Below are positions 1-6,918 of a stretch of DNA of 39,639 nucleotides, piece by piece. Location of the stretch: positions 1 to 39,639 of the forward strand of contig NVTV01000013.1 in assembly GCA_002401695.1 (NCBI GenBank), written 5' to 3'. The first letter of the stretch is position 1, and each line of letters opens with the position of its first letter. Position numbers and translations under genes: made by a program. The DNA is from Alphaproteobacteria bacterium. Its GTDB lineage: Bacteria; Pseudomonadota; Alphaproteobacteria; Micavibrionales; Micavibrionaceae. The notes under the pieces are model-generated. The model was not told the DNA's origin. It made no database searches and was given only the letters and a program-made list of their open reading frames with translations.

Positions 1-27
1 CTCACCCATTTTTATCTTAGCTTTCAT
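1..27 (-). CDS. Partial CDS, N-terminus only (runs off left edge)
   Basis: Only the first nine codons (MKAKIKMGE) are inside the window. The ATG at 27-25 lies inside the last codons of the upstream gene (stop at 19-17). The same junction occurs at 37931-37941, where a gene starting MKANYE begins inside the end of a gene finishing in GDNDES. This supports a real start rather than chance. The product cannot be named. Confidence 0.45.
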
Positions 28-319
28 TACTATCTCCTATAGCGCGTAGAGCGTCGCCAGTTTCATGTCTTAAAACTTCGTCAATCGTCATTGTGAATAT
101 CACCTTGGAAAACGTTACCGCCGTATCTTTGGATGGTCTGTAATGGATTTGACCCCAAAACGCTGTATGGTACTGCTCGGCAAGAAAACGAGTTTGGAAT
201 GAATGCGGCGTCCACAATTGGCCGAGGTAGTTTAGTATGACCCAAGCTTCGTGCTTATACGGACGTATTCCATGCTCCACCTTATCAGCTTGGGCATATA
301 GTTCTGCTTTATTGGTCAT
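17..319 (-). CDS. Small hypothetical protein of the MTNK.../RAIGDxxES mosaic family
   Basis: A 100-residue soluble protein with no domain I recognise. Its N-terminus (MTNKAELYAQADKVE) resembles that of the gene at 37931-38329 (MTDKTQILALADKVE). Both end in ALRAIGD plus two residues plus ES, but the middles differ. It is coupled to the ASCH gene upstream by an ATGA overlap (316-319). The pattern suggests a cassette with conserved ends and an exchangeable middle. The function is unknown. Confidence 0.7.
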   Translation of the reverse strand: MTNKAELYAQADKVEHGIRPYKHEAWVILNYLGQLWTPHSFQTRFLAEQYHTAFWGQIHYRPSKDTAVTFSKVIFTMTIDEVLRHETGDALRAIGDSNES

Positions 320-556
320 ATCAATACTCTCTGTGGGCTGACAATTTTGGGCTTGTCTATTTTGGGTTTATCCTTGGCATACACGCTGCTGTAATCCGGT
401 GTGAAGAAGCCTAGCTGTCCTTTGCATGGCCGGAATGGTAGCGCTTTCACGTTCTCCAAAACAAACCCATAGCGCCCGAAAAACCAAGGACTGTCACTTT
501 TATCAACGCAATCAACAAGTGTCGCTTGGCCTATTATGCCGCCAGTGCGTAATTCA
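316..556. repeat. Left copy of the ASCH-gene repeat found at both window ends
   Basis: Reading both ends side by side, 316-556 matches 39414-39639 except for four single-base differences and a 15-bp in-frame insertion (about 332-346) in this copy. Flanks on the low-coordinate side differ completely after the shared ATGA junction. The match ends only because the window ends. It is either imperfect terminal redundancy of a circular genome or a duplicated gene. Confidence 0.9.
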
Positions 557-762
557 CCACCCGGTGGTTGAACCTTGCCAATATCCATGATCACATCATC
601 ATCTGTGAGGTCATATTTCAGCCCAACATGAATTAGAAAATCGCCGCGAAACTTTGTGTGCCAATCGCGGTTTTCTATGTCTTTGCCAGCATGGAAAATA
701 GCCCATCCCCAAGGTTGGTTTATGGACAAGGCCTTTAGTTCTGTGTCTATATAAGGGGTCAT
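316..762 (-). CDS. ASCH-domain protein
   Basis: A 148-residue protein. Residues 9-50 read ALSINQPWGWAIFHAGKDIE, then NRDW, then a basic/aromatic stretch and GDFLIHVGLK. This matches the start of the ASCH fold (PUA-like, thought to bind RNA or modified bases). Small stand-alone ASCH proteins are common in phages, usually with unknown targets. The C-terminus has a short duplication (KDKPKIDKPKI) that is absent from the partial second copy at 39414-39639. It overlaps its neighbours by ATGA at both ends, so translational coupling is likely. The domain call is firm; the substrate is unknown. Confidence 0.85.
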   Translation of the reverse strand: MTPYIDTELKALSINQPWGWAIFHAGKDIENRDWHTKFRGDFLIHVGLKYDLTDDDVIMDIGKVQPPGGELRTGGIIGQATLVDCVDKSDSPWFFGRYGFVLENVKALPFRPCKGQLGFFTPDYSSVYAKDKPKIDKPKIVSPQRVLI

Positions 763-923
763 TTCAGTGCCTTATCTAAAAGTTTGATTGCTTTATGCGC
801 CAAACGCTGCATTTCAAATGCAGATTTTAAGTCTGCTATCTCCGCATCCTTATCTTTCACCTGTTGGCGTAGGGAGAGGATTTCAGCGCTTAACCGCTCT
901 ATTGTGTCTTTAGCGTTATTCAT
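759..923 (-). CDS. Small coiled-coil protein (54 aa)
   Basis: The protein starts MNNAKDTIERLSAEILSLRQ and ends LLDKALK. It is almost entirely heptad-patterned helix (Leu/Ile at a/d positions), typical of the short coiled-coil peptides found in phage early operons. The stop (761-759) overlaps the ATG of the ASCH gene and its own ATG (923) overlaps the stop of the gene upstream. It therefore fits the coupled operon exactly. The function is unknown. Confidence 0.7.
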   Translation of the reverse strand: MNNAKDTIERLSAEILSLRQQVKDKDAEIADLKSAFEMQRLAHKAIKLLDKALK

Positions 924-1150
924 TGGGATTCCCTCAGCTCTTTAAATGAATCTGCCATCTCTTTTGACGCTTTAAGCGCATATTCATATGTGACTGGATT
1001 ACCAAAATCGATGAAGCCGTATGGTGTTGCCCATCCCTTTTGTTTTGGAATGCGCCAGTCTTTTCCGTGTGCCGCATCTGCGTGTTTTTCGCTAAATTCT
1101 TTTGTTGTAAATTTCTTCCCACAACCTGCGGGACAAAGTGTTTTACTCAT
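920..1150 (-). CDS. C2H2 zinc-finger-like small protein
   Basis: 76 residues from the ATG at 1150, which follows GGGAGA. A longer form from 1183 would overlap the upstream gene for no benefit. Residues 5-28 read CPAGCGKKF...HADAAHG, with Cys5, Cys9, His23 and His28 arranged as a C2H2 zinc finger. The rest is a basic/aromatic stretch and a C-terminal helix. It could bind nucleic acid or a host protein. The partner is unknown. Confidence 0.75.
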   Translation of the reverse strand: MSKTLCPAGCGKKFTTKEFSEKHADAAHGKDWRIPKQKGWATPYGFIDFGNPVTYEYALKASKEMADSFKELRESQ

Positions 1151-1151
1151 C

Positions 1152-1406
1152 TCATTCTCCCTTAACTGCGGTGTTCGGAACAAGAGACGGTGCGTCCTGA
1201 TCGCACAACGCCACTTGCCGTGCCATTTCTAGTGCTGCATGTTGTGCTTTAATCCATGCTGTGCGCTCCTTGGCGGTGTCAAAAAACAAAGGTTTTCCGC
1301 TCTTAGAACAGTTCACCCATTTACCTTTGCCGGTATTAGCTTGGACGCCATAAACCGTGGACAGCGTTTTCAGGTTCAACCAGTCATGTTTTCTAAATCT
1401 AAGCAT
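1152..1406 (-). CDS. Small hypothetical protein (84 aa)
   Basis: It begins MLRFRKHDWLNLKTLSTVYG after an AAGGAAT ribosome site. Residues 25-60 (GKGKWVNCSKSGKPLFFDTAKERTAW) are basic and aromatic, suggesting a compact beta/alpha protein. I do not recognise a family. It is the next gene after the hairpin at 1459-1482 and ends one base before the zinc-finger gene starts. Confidence 0.6.
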   Translation of the reverse strand: MLRFRKHDWLNLKTLSTVYGVQANTGKGKWVNCSKSGKPLFFDTAKERTAWIKAQHAALEMARQVALCDQDAPSLVPNTAVKGE

Positions 1407-1458
1407 TTTTATTCCTTAATTTGCGGCGAGAAAGTCTGCGTGTGACCTTCCCGCCATA

Positions 1459-1482
1459 CCGCCCAAGGGGACGTTCGGGCGG
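1459..1482 (-). other. GC-rich hairpin downstream of the DUF1367-like gene
   Basis: CCGCCC (1459-1464) and GGGCGG (1477-1482) form a perfect 6-bp stem around a 12-nt loop in the 84-bp gap after the stop at 1491. No uridine tract follows on the minus strand, so it is more likely a partial terminator, processing site or 3' protector than a strong terminator. Confidence 0.4.
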
Positions 1483-1490
1483 CTATTTTG

Positions 1491-1949
1491 TTAGGCTACT
1501 CGGTTGCCGAGCTTGCCTTGATTTCCATCTATTATTTCCCAAAATACTGCTATCTCGCTCGGAGGCATATCGGGACAAATCCCGTCATCTCCCGTTGCCA
1601 TTTGCTCGAATTTTGTAAATAATTCGCGGAAACTAATTTCGTCCATGTTGCCAAAACTTATAGACTTGGCTATCGGTTTCAGTTTTCCGCGCACAGTCTC
1701 CATTGTGTAGTGACCAAGCTTAATGGTCACATCTTTGCGAAACTCATCGAACACACTGTAGTCGTCCCTGTGCTTAAATAGATGCTGTAATGCACCAAAG
1801 AACATGCGGTGAAAGTCAGGATTGCGCGGCTCAACGACAGACACAATAAGGTCACGACCCATTGACAGGGATTCAAAGACTTCAAACCCCACCATATCGA
1901 CAGGAATAATTCCGCCTATTGTACGCCGTGCTGTAAATTCGCGAGCCAT
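1491..1949 (-). CDS. DUF1367-like phage protein
   Basis: 152 residues, starting at MAREFTARRT after AAGGAGAT. The upstream extension to 2045 would run into ssb. The segments EPRNPDFHRMFFGALQ, FRKDVTIKLGHY and AKSISFGNMDEISFRELF follow the order of the DUF1367 family (RNxxFHRKFF, then a SISFAxMDExxF-type motif). That family is common in recombination regions of lambdoid phages and its activity is unknown to me. Placement next to ssb and exo fits. Confidence 0.75.
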   Translation of the reverse strand: MAREFTARRTIGGIIPVDMVGFEVFESLSMGRDLIVSVVEPRNPDFHRMFFGALQHLFKHRDDYSVFDEFRKDVTIKLGHYTMETVRGKLKPIAKSISFGNMDEISFRELFTKFEQMATGDDGICPDMPPSEIAVFWEIIDGNQGKLGNRVA

Positions 1950-1974
1950 TAGATCTCCTTTGGTTGGTAGAAAA

Positions 1975-2448
1975 TTAAAACGGAATGTCGTCGTCCATAT
2001 AGTCTTCGCTCGGCCCCTGTTGCTGAGAGGCAGACCGCGAACCACTGCCGCCTTGACTATAACCAGGGTCTTGATTGTTGCTGCGACCGCCGCCAGAACC
2101 TCGGCTGTCGAGCATAATCAGCGTACCGCCAAAGCCCTGTAAGACGACTTCGGTGGTGTATTTGTCGTTACCATCCCGGTCTTGCCATTTACGGGTTTGC
2201 AGGGAGCCCTCAAGGTAGACCTTGGAGCCTTTTTTTAGATAGTTCTCAGCAACTCGCACAAGCCCGTCTCCGAATATCACCACGCGGTGCCATTCCGTCT
2301 TTTCGCGCTTTTCGCCAGACTGTTTGTCTTTCCATTTTTCGGTTGTGGCGATTGATAGCGTTGCTACCTTGCCGCCATTGTTCATAGAGCGAATTTCAGG
2401 GTCGTTTCCGAGATTGCCTATGAGCGCAACCTTGTTGAGTGAACTCAT
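1975..2448 (-). CDS. ssb: Single-stranded DNA-binding protein
   Basis: 157 residues. The OB-fold begins [20 protein letters not shown] and includes [24 protein letters not shown] and [18 protein letters not shown] flexible Gly/Ser/Gln-rich linker (about 115-145) leads to the acidic tail DDDIPF, the motif that recruits repair and replication partners in bacterial SSBs. It likely coats single strands made by the exonuclease and at the replication fork. It follows a GGAGAGG site and overlaps the gene upstream by ATGA. Confidence 0.97.
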   Translation of the reverse strand: MSSLNKVALIGNLGNDPEIRSMNNGGKVATLSIATTEKWKDKQSGEKREKTEWHRVVIFGDGLVRVAENYLKKGSKVYLEGSLQTRKWQDRDGNDKYTTEVVLQGFGGTLIMLDSRGSGGGRSNNQDPGYSQGGSGSRSASQQQGPSEDYMDDDIPF

Positions 2449-2657
2449 GATTCCTCTCCTTCAAATTTCATAGTTACGGACACATTTATACTGTCGTCTC
2501 TATCGTAATTGCCATCTCGCAGCTCTATGTCGAAGACTTCGTAGGTATCGTAGTCATTAACCGTGACGGCAAGATTCTCGATATGTTCACGCACTAGCCC
2601 TTTAATCGTGCTAGCGTCCACAATCATTGTTACGGTATTGGTTTTGCTGTCTGCCAT
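2445..2657 (-). CDS. Small acidic hypothetical protein (70 aa)
   Basis: The protein starts [20 protein letters not shown] and is rich in Asp and Glu, with alternating hydrophobics that suggest beta strands. It lies between exo and ssb, with AGGAA before the ATG and an ATGA overlap into ssb. A role linked to recombination is only suggested by position. Confidence 0.65.
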   Translation of the reverse strand: MADSKTNTVTMIVDASTIKGLVREHIENLAVTVNDYDTYEVFDIELRDGNYDRDDSINVSVTMKFEGEES

Positions 2658-2666
2658 GTTATTTCC

Positions 2667-3305
2667 TTATGCCGCTTTCTGTTTTTTGAGGGTTTCCAAG
2701 GACTTGATGATCGCGTTAATATCGATTTCAGCCTTGACGATTTCGGCCTTTAATTCCTGCTGCATTTCCTCATCGGGAAACACGCGCTTGATAGCTAATT
2801 CAAGCCCCTCAAACGCAGGGTGATAGCTCACCACGTCCACCCACGCTCTGCCTGTGACAAATAATTGGTGTTGCAGTTGCCATTTGTATTCGGAGGCGTG
2901 GGAGCCTTCTGTCAGATATTTCATATGATTTGGCGGCAAAGGACATTTGATTTCGACAAGCCCGTCTGCGCCAACTAATCTATCCGGCGAGCAAGTTACG
3001 TGCTCCCAATCCGCATGTATGACCATGCCAACCTCTTGAACTGTTTGTTCGGTTTCAAAAGCATAAGCGTCACAGGCTTCTGGTTCCATTTCCGTACCGC
3101 GCTGCATTGCATCGCTCTTAAATGTGTCTTCAACAGTCCCGGTTAGGCGCTCAAGAGCCAATAGCATAATCATATTACGGCGTACCGCTGAGGGTGTATT
3201 TCCGCGCCCCTTGGTCATAATAGCTTTGACGCGGGAAGCCGTGAATTTACCACATCGGGCTTTTTGCCATTCATCGGTGCCTTGTTCTACATCTACAATT
3301 TTCAT
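2667..3305 (-). CDS. YqaJ/lambda-type exonuclease
   Basis: 212 residues, usual for phage YqaJ recombinases. The order of motifs is canonical: QGTDEWQKAR (8-17), GKFTASRV (19-26), QRGTEMEPEA (68-77), CSPDRL (105-110, Asp108), VEIKCP (117-122, Glu118 and Lys120) and WQLQHQL (142-148). These form the PD-(D/E)XK metal site of a processive 5'-3' dsDNA exonuclease. With the ERF protein and SSB it makes a Red-like recombination set. It overlaps the upstream coiled-coil gene by ATGA. Confidence 0.93.
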   Translation of the reverse strand: MKIVDVEQGTDEWQKARCGKFTASRVKAIMTKGRGNTPSAVRRNMIMLLALERLTGTVEDTFKSDAMQRGTEMEPEACDAYAFETEQTVQEVGMVIHADWEHVTCSPDRLVGADGLVEIKCPLPPNHMKYLTEGSHASEYKWQLQHQLFVTGRAWVDVVSYHPAFEGLELAIKRVFPDEEMQQELKAEIVKAEIDINAIIKSLETLKKQKAA

Positions 3306-4234
3306 TGGTCGTTCTCCTGTTTTGTGTAATCAATTTTCACGCATGGAATTAGACCTGTGGCGATTGCAGATATTGCTTTCTTTGCTATGTCTTCCTCAAT
3401 CCCCTCAGTCTCTAAGGCTTTCATGGCCGCAACGTTGACAGTGCGTCTATGCTCCAAATTATCAGCGAGGCGGGCTTGCTCGGCTCTCTCAGCCGCCTTT
3501 AGCGCTTCTTGTTCGCGGGCCGCGCGTTCGTTTTCATCGCGTACACGTTTCTCAGCTAATTCTACGGCTTCCTTTTGGTCTTTCTCGGCTTGCTTTGCCG
3601 CCAACTTCGCGGCGGTTTCTGCATCCAACTTTGCTTCCCGTTCGCGCTCAATCGCATCTGCGGCATTCTTTTCCGCGTCTCGTTTAGCTTGTTCTTTGAT
3701 CGCAGCTTCGTTTGCCGCGCGTTCGATTTCGGCTTTTTCAGCCTCAGCCTTTGCGGCGGCTTCCTGTTCAGCCTTTAGGAGCGCTTCCTCACGTTCGCGA
3801 AGGTCGTTTTCCTTGCGCTCAATGTCGGCTTGTCTGGCCGCTTCTGCTTCGGCGAGTTTCGCAAGTTCCTTGTCGACCTCTTCTTGCTTGATACGTTCTT
3901 GTTTGGTTTCCCAATCGTCTAAGGGTTTGCGAACTTCGTCGCGTAATGCATCGAGAAATTCACGAGATTTTCTCCTAGCGGTATCGACAACTTTTGCCTT
4001 TGCTTTCCAGCCCGCAACTAAGGTCTTTCCCGCATCGTCAATGGTAGTTTTTGACCTAGACACAGCATATGCACGTGCGCCTATCGCTTTGCGGCCAACG
4101 ACTGTTTCAAGGTCAATATCATCTGATATTGCTTCTGAGCGTATTTGCTTCAAGAGCACGTCTAGTTGTTCACCTGCAAACACCTCAGAGGGGTTTATGT
4201 CTTCAATCGGGATTAATGTTGAACTATTTGGCAT
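3302..4234 (-). CDS. Long coiled-coil protein between exo and ERF
   Basis: 310 residues. A folded N-terminal part (about 1-100) precedes a very charged, Ala/Glu/Lys/Arg-rich helix from about 100 to 255, then a small folded C-terminal region (NVAAMKALETEGIEEDIAKKAISAIATG). Coiled-coil proteins at this spot recur in phage recombination operons. I cannot assign a name. It may tether the exonuclease and annealing protein. The high-Ala coding produces a 297-codon antisense open frame, which I regard as a shadow. Confidence 0.85.
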   Translation of the reverse strand: MPNSSTLIPIEDINPSEVFAGEQLDVLLKQIRSEAISDDIDLETVVGRKAIGARAYAVSRSKTTIDDAGKTLVAGWKAKAKVVDTARRKSREFLDALRDEVRKPLDDWETKQERIKQEEVDKELAKLAEAEAARQADIERKENDLREREEALLKAEQEAAAKAEAEKAEIERAANEAAIKEQAKRDAEKNAADAIEREREAKLDAETAAKLAAKQAEKDQKEAVELAEKRVRDENERAAREQEALKAAERAEQARLADNLEHRRTVNVAAMKALETEGIEEDIAKKAISAIATGLIPCVKIDYTKQENDQ

Positions 4235-5030
4235 TGGAAGCCCCTTTTAATTTGTTGGCTTCGATATGGTTGTTTTGACCAGACCATGCGGCACGTATGG
4301 CTATTAGGGCTGACTTGGGAATGTTTGGGTCGGCCTTAATTTCGGCTGCTACCGTATCAATGGCTGCTTTGGTTTTGGCCGCTCGAATTTTGGTTGTCCA
4401 AGGCGTGGTATCGTAGGTTGTGTCAACATTGTTGGCGTTCCCATCGCTATCCTTGTCCATGAGCGCAACGTCCCAAATATCCAGTTTAAGGTAGCGCCGC
4501 GCATAGGTTTTCGTGGCACCATAACCGTGTGTATGTGTCATCATACGGGTGCCCTTGGTTCCAACGCCAGCAATAGGGACTTGATCTTCATATTCCTCTC
4601 GGTGTCCGTCCTCGTGTATTAGAATGGCTCTGATATGCATATGTTTCTCATCACGAGGAGAATCGCCGCTCTTAAACGTGATTGCAAAGCCGTGTTCGGT
4701 CATAACCGGGGTGATTGCTAAATCTATTGATTCCATGGCCGCAAAGTTCGACGATGTTTGTTTGTTGTAAGCTTCTTTAGCTACTTGCGGCATTACCTTT
4801 TTGGCGGCTGTGAATGCTTTAGAAAACAAAAGCGCGGCTTCGTAATTGCGGTCTTCAATCTCCCGTGCTCGAACTCTGTCTTCCTGTTCATTTTGCATTT
4901 TTAAAACTTCGCGCAGGGTATCAACGCCCACATCTTTGCTGTTCAATATCCGCATAGTCAGCCTTTGGACTATGCTACCCTCATCGGGTGTGCCGACTTC
5001 ATTGGCTTCTTGTACTGCTAATTCAGACAT
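4224..5030 (-). CDS. ERF-family single-strand annealing protein
   Basis: 268 residues from MSELAVQEAN, preceded by GGAGAAAAAC; the upstream in-frame ATG lies inside the previous gene. The ERF core is visible: FSKAFTAAKKVMPQVAKEAY, FAAMESIDLAITPVMTEHGF, HTHGYGATKTYARRYLKLDIW. These are the marks of P22 Erf-like annealers, which pair complementary single strands and help circularise the genome. The C-terminal 60 residues are a less conserved tail. It works with the exonuclease two genes downstream. Confidence 0.92.
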   Translation of the reverse strand: MSELAVQEANEVGTPDEGSIVQRLTMRILNSKDVGVDTLREVLKMQNEQEDRVRAREIEDRNYEAALLFSKAFTAAKKVMPQVAKEAYNKQTSSNFAAMESIDLAITPVMTEHGFAITFKSGDSPRDEKHMHIRAILIHEDGHREEYEDQVPIAGVGTKGTRMMTHTHGYGATKTYARRYLKLDIWDVALMDKDSDGNANNVDTTYDTTPWTTKIRAAKTKAAIDTVAAEIKADPNIPKSALIAIRAAWSGQNNHIEANKLKGASNAK

Positions 5031-5410
5031 GTTTTTCTCCTGTCGTTCTCTTCTGTTTGTTTGTTGTTGGAGGGGCATTGTTCGCCCAGTGCTTTAGCTA
5101 GGGCTAATTGCGTATATTCAAGAGCTTCACGCCCCCAATCATTACCGTCCATTACCGTGCTTTGCAGGGCTTGGGTTTGCAGTAACTTTAGTGCGTGATA
5201 CAATTCAGGTGCGGCGGCTATAAGGTGAGCATTTGCTTTGTGGTTGCGACCAACAGAATTCCATGGAAATGCGTGAGCTATAGAAACAGCTTCAATATCG
5301 CCAATATCCTCAGTTCTTCTTATTGCATAAAAGTCTTCGCCGTTTTGCAGCATGGAGCGGGTTGCTCGGTGTTCTGCTACCCAAGGCCCTTGTGTGAATT
5401 TCGTTTCCAT
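5018..5410 (-). CDS. Conserved phage protein with FTQGPW/NAHLIAAAPELY motifs
   Basis: 130 residues from METKFTQGPW. It carries two signatures frequent in a widespread small phage family: FTQGPWVAEHR at the start and NAHLIAAAPELYHALK near the middle (about 75-90). The biochemical role is unknown as far as I know. The start at 5410 is favoured because its ATG overlaps the stop of the gene upstream (TGATG). It overlaps the ERF gene by 13 bp. Confidence 0.8.
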   Translation of the reverse strand: METKFTQGPWVAEHRATRSMLQNGEDFYAIRRTEDIGDIEAVSIAHAFPWNSVGRNHKANAHLIAAAPELYHALKLLQTQALQSTVMDGNDWGREALEYTQLALAKALGEQCPSNNKQTEENDRRKTCLN

Positions 5411-5517
5411 CACATGCCCCCCAAATAACAATACCAACCGTAAAGCGTTGCCATAAGCAGGAAGAAAACAAACCCGCCTAAGGCGTCACTCCGTGTTAAT
5501 TGTTTGAGAGTTTCCAT
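5410..5517 (-). CDS. 35-aa single-pass membrane peptide
   Basis: The peptide reads METLKQLTRSDALGGF, then a hydrophobic segment (about residues 14-33, FVFFLLMATLYGWYCYLG). It is linked by TAATG to the gene upstream and by TGATG to the gene downstream. Such perfect coupling argues that it is translated. One transmembrane helix with a short basic N-terminus; the function is unknown. Confidence 0.65.
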   Translation of the reverse strand: METLKQLTRSDALGGFVFFLLMATLYGWYCYLGGM

Positions 5518-6206
5518 TACGCGGCCTCTACTGGCTTGCCGCCCTTGAGCGTGTACCAAGTATCTGGCTTTATCTTTCCACGCTTCTTGGCAATGCCCGC
5601 AAACACATTTATAATTTCCATGTCGTCGTTGCGTTCAACCAAGCATATTGCGCTTCCTAAGCTAGCTTTAGCTTTAGATTGATAACCAGACGCGAGGGCT
5701 ACACTGTGTTCTCCGTCAACGCTTGCCGCAGACCGATCGCCCGTGTTTGTAGCCGCAGACTGATCGCCCGTGTTTGTAGCCGCAGACTGATCGCCCGTGT
5801 TTGTAGCCGCAGACCGATCGCCCGTGTTTGTAGCCGCAGACCGATCGCCCGTGTTTGATTCAGTCTTTGTATCTTTAATCTTGGAAAGTATGTAATCGAC
5901 CCCACGCTGTACAAATTCAGGGATTGTTAATTCTGCCTTTATTGTGATTTCAGCGGATGCCAATTTGGTATCACCTGAGTGGTCTTTTATTTTCCCGCCA
6001 AGTTCAACTAAAGCAAAACGGTTTTCTCCCGGACTGTAATATCCCCACACATCAAATGGATGCTCGCAAGAATGAAACCCGCTTCTACAGGCTTCAACTT
6101 TACCTTTGTGCTTGTAGGTTTTGCCCACCTCATATTGAAAATCACGGCATTTCAGGTCTTTATCAAAACCCTTGAAGGCAAATCTAATTTCTTTCTTCTT
6201 AGCCAT
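5517..6206 (-). CDS. DUF7666-like protein with five NTGD[RQ]SAAT repeats
   Basis: 229 residues. The N-terminal half (IRFAFKGFDKDLKCRDFQYEVGKTY...CRSGFHSCEHPFDVWGYY) resembles phage proteins annotated DUF7666, which often carry near-identical Asn-Thr-Gly-Asp repeats. Residues 118-162 are five exact 9-residue units, followed by more degenerate ones (SVDGEHSVALASGYQSKAKAS), likely winding into a small beta-solenoid. A short C-terminal domain follows. Binding or DNA mimicry is possible but unproven. It starts at a junction repeat (GAGGCCGCGTAATG). Confidence 0.8.
   Translation of the reverse strand: MAKKKEIRFAFKGFDKDLKCRDFQYEVGKTYKHKGKVEACRSGFHSCEHPFDVWGYYSPGENRFALVELGGKIKDHSGDTKLASAEITIKAELTIPEFVQRGVDYILSKIKDTKTESNTGDRSAATNTGDRSAATNTGDQSAATNTGDQSAATNTGDRSAASVDGEHSVALASGYQSKAKASLGSAICLVERNDDMEIINVFAGIAKKRGKIKPDTWYTLKGGKPVEAA
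5721..5855 (-). repeat. Five tandem 27-bp coding repeats
   Basis: The array encodes NTGDRSAAT, NTGDRSAAT, NTGDQSAAT, NTGDQSAAT and NTGDRSAAS. Units are almost identical at DNA level, differing mainly at the Arg/Gln codon (CGG versus CAG). This indicates recent expansion, and copy number is likely to vary between relatives. There are no spacers, so it is not a CRISPR array. Confidence 0.95.
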
Positions 6207-6364
6207 TACGCGGCCTCCTCTAGTGCTTGTTTTGATTTTTGTTCTGCGAGAACACCTCTGTAAAAAGCCCCGTCAAAGACAGCGCGGATAAAGTCAGTGT
6301 TTAAGTTTGGATTGCCACGCAAAAGCTCTTGCCAAGCCTGTTCATTTTGTTTGGATAGGGACAT
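6206..6364 (-). CDS. 52-aa helical hypothetical protein
   Basis: The protein starts MSLSKQNEQAWQELLRG and ends EQKSKQALEEAA. It is mostly helical and soluble. Both its start and its end lie in the 14-bp junction repeat CATTACGCGGCCTC (plus-strand reading), giving a TAATG overlap with the next gene. The function is unknown. Confidence 0.7.
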   Translation of the reverse strand: MSLSKQNEQAWQELLRGNPNLNTDFIRAVFDGAFYRGVLAEQKSKQALEEAA

Positions 6365-6711
6365 TACGCGGCCTCCTTGTGTTTGTGGTTTAGGATTTCG
6401 GAAAGCAGTACAGGGAGCATATGAGTGCTATCCCAAGGGTCGCCTCCTAAGTGTGCCCAATCGTCAAGAGAGCCCTTGTCGCTCTTCACAGACTTAGAGT
6501 CAGTAAAGGTAACTGCCTTGCTTATGTCTCGCGTGTAACCAAATCCGCCCGCGCTATGATTATCTAAATCACCGGAATGTGCGGCAAATGTTGTTGGGGT
6601 TTGCTTTGGCCCGAACTTGGCAACGGACGCCATTACATAGGTCGTTTCGGCGGCAAGCGGGCTGGCAATTGATTGCGCTATTCCAACATCTATATTTGTT
6701 TGTTTTGTCAT
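6364..6711 (-). CDS. First gene of the early-left operon, hypothetical (115 aa)
   Basis: The protein starts MTKQTNIDVGIAQSIASPLA. It lies 17-24 bp downstream of the predicted start of transcription at the left promoter, after GAGGGACAT. It would be the first protein made on induction or infection, a slot often used for host-takeover or antitermination factors (N in lambda). It is not Arg-rich and shows no N-like motif, so I give no function. Its C-terminus (LNHKHKEAA) resembles that of the gene at 14572-15369 (LNHKHPKEA). Confidence 0.75.
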   Translation of the reverse strand: MTKQTNIDVGIAQSIASPLAAETTYVMASVAKFGPKQTPTTFAAHSGDLDNHSAGGFGYTRDISKAVTFTDSKSVKSDKGSLDDWAHLGGDPWDSTHMLPVLLSEILNHKHKEAA

Positions 6712-6734
6712 ATGTCCCTCTAGTTGATATAGGG

Positions 6735-6763
6735 AACATAGTACAAATATATTGTACCGTCAA
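6735..6763 (-). promoter_or_regulatory. Early-left promoter (PL) with operator as spacer
   Basis: On the minus strand, TTGACG (6763-6758) is followed by exactly 17 bp, which are the operator palindrome, and then TATGTT (6740-6735). This is close to a consensus sigma-70 promoter, and a bound repressor would cover the whole spacer. Transcription should start near 6728 and read the left operon. Confidence 0.85.
6741..6757. promoter_or_regulatory. Operator OL1
   Basis: GTACAAATATATTGTAC, an imperfect 17-bp palindrome matching the sites at 8278-8294 and 8233-8249. It sits between the -35 and -10 of the left promoter. Confidence 0.85.
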
Positions 6764-6771
6764 GAACTAAA

Positions 6772-6788
6772 GTAAATAAATATTGTAC
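6772..6788. promoter_or_regulatory. Operator OL2 (weaker match)
   Basis: GTAAATAAATATTGTAC has one good half-site (TATTGTAC) and one degenerate half-site. Its centre is 31 bp from OL1, about three helical turns, upstream of the -35. That spacing would allow cooperative binding on one face. Confidence 0.6.
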
Positions 6789-6839
6789 TTTGATTTTGGC
6801 TTAATATACATGAGGGGGGTAGGAGAGGGTGGATAAATC

Positions 6840-6863
6840 AAAGAAAAACCCGCACATGGCGGG
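6840..6863 (-). terminator. Rho-independent terminator after the lipoprotein gene
   Basis: Read on the minus strand, CCCGC - CATGT - GCGGG forms a 5-bp stem (6863-6849) directly followed by TTTTTCTTT. It lies 56 bp beyond the stop at 6919 and insulates the moron genes from the left promoter region. Confidence 0.8.
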
Positions 6864-6918
6864 CTGTAATTAATGAATATGGGCGTTTGGCAAGTAGCCT
6901 AAATCAGGCTTGGGCTCA

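Noticed and set aside
1822..2142. Plus-strand 106-codon frame
   Set aside because: Antisense to the DUF1367-like and ssb genes, with Arg/Thr-rich random-looking content.
3357..4250. 297-codon plus-strand open frame
   Set aside because: It is antisense to the coiled-coil protein and its Ser/Ala/Arg-rich content is the mirror of Ala/Glu/Lys/Arg codons. No ribosome site or promoter.
5721..5855. CRISPR-like repeat array
   Set aside because: Units are contiguous 27-bp coding repeats with no spacers.
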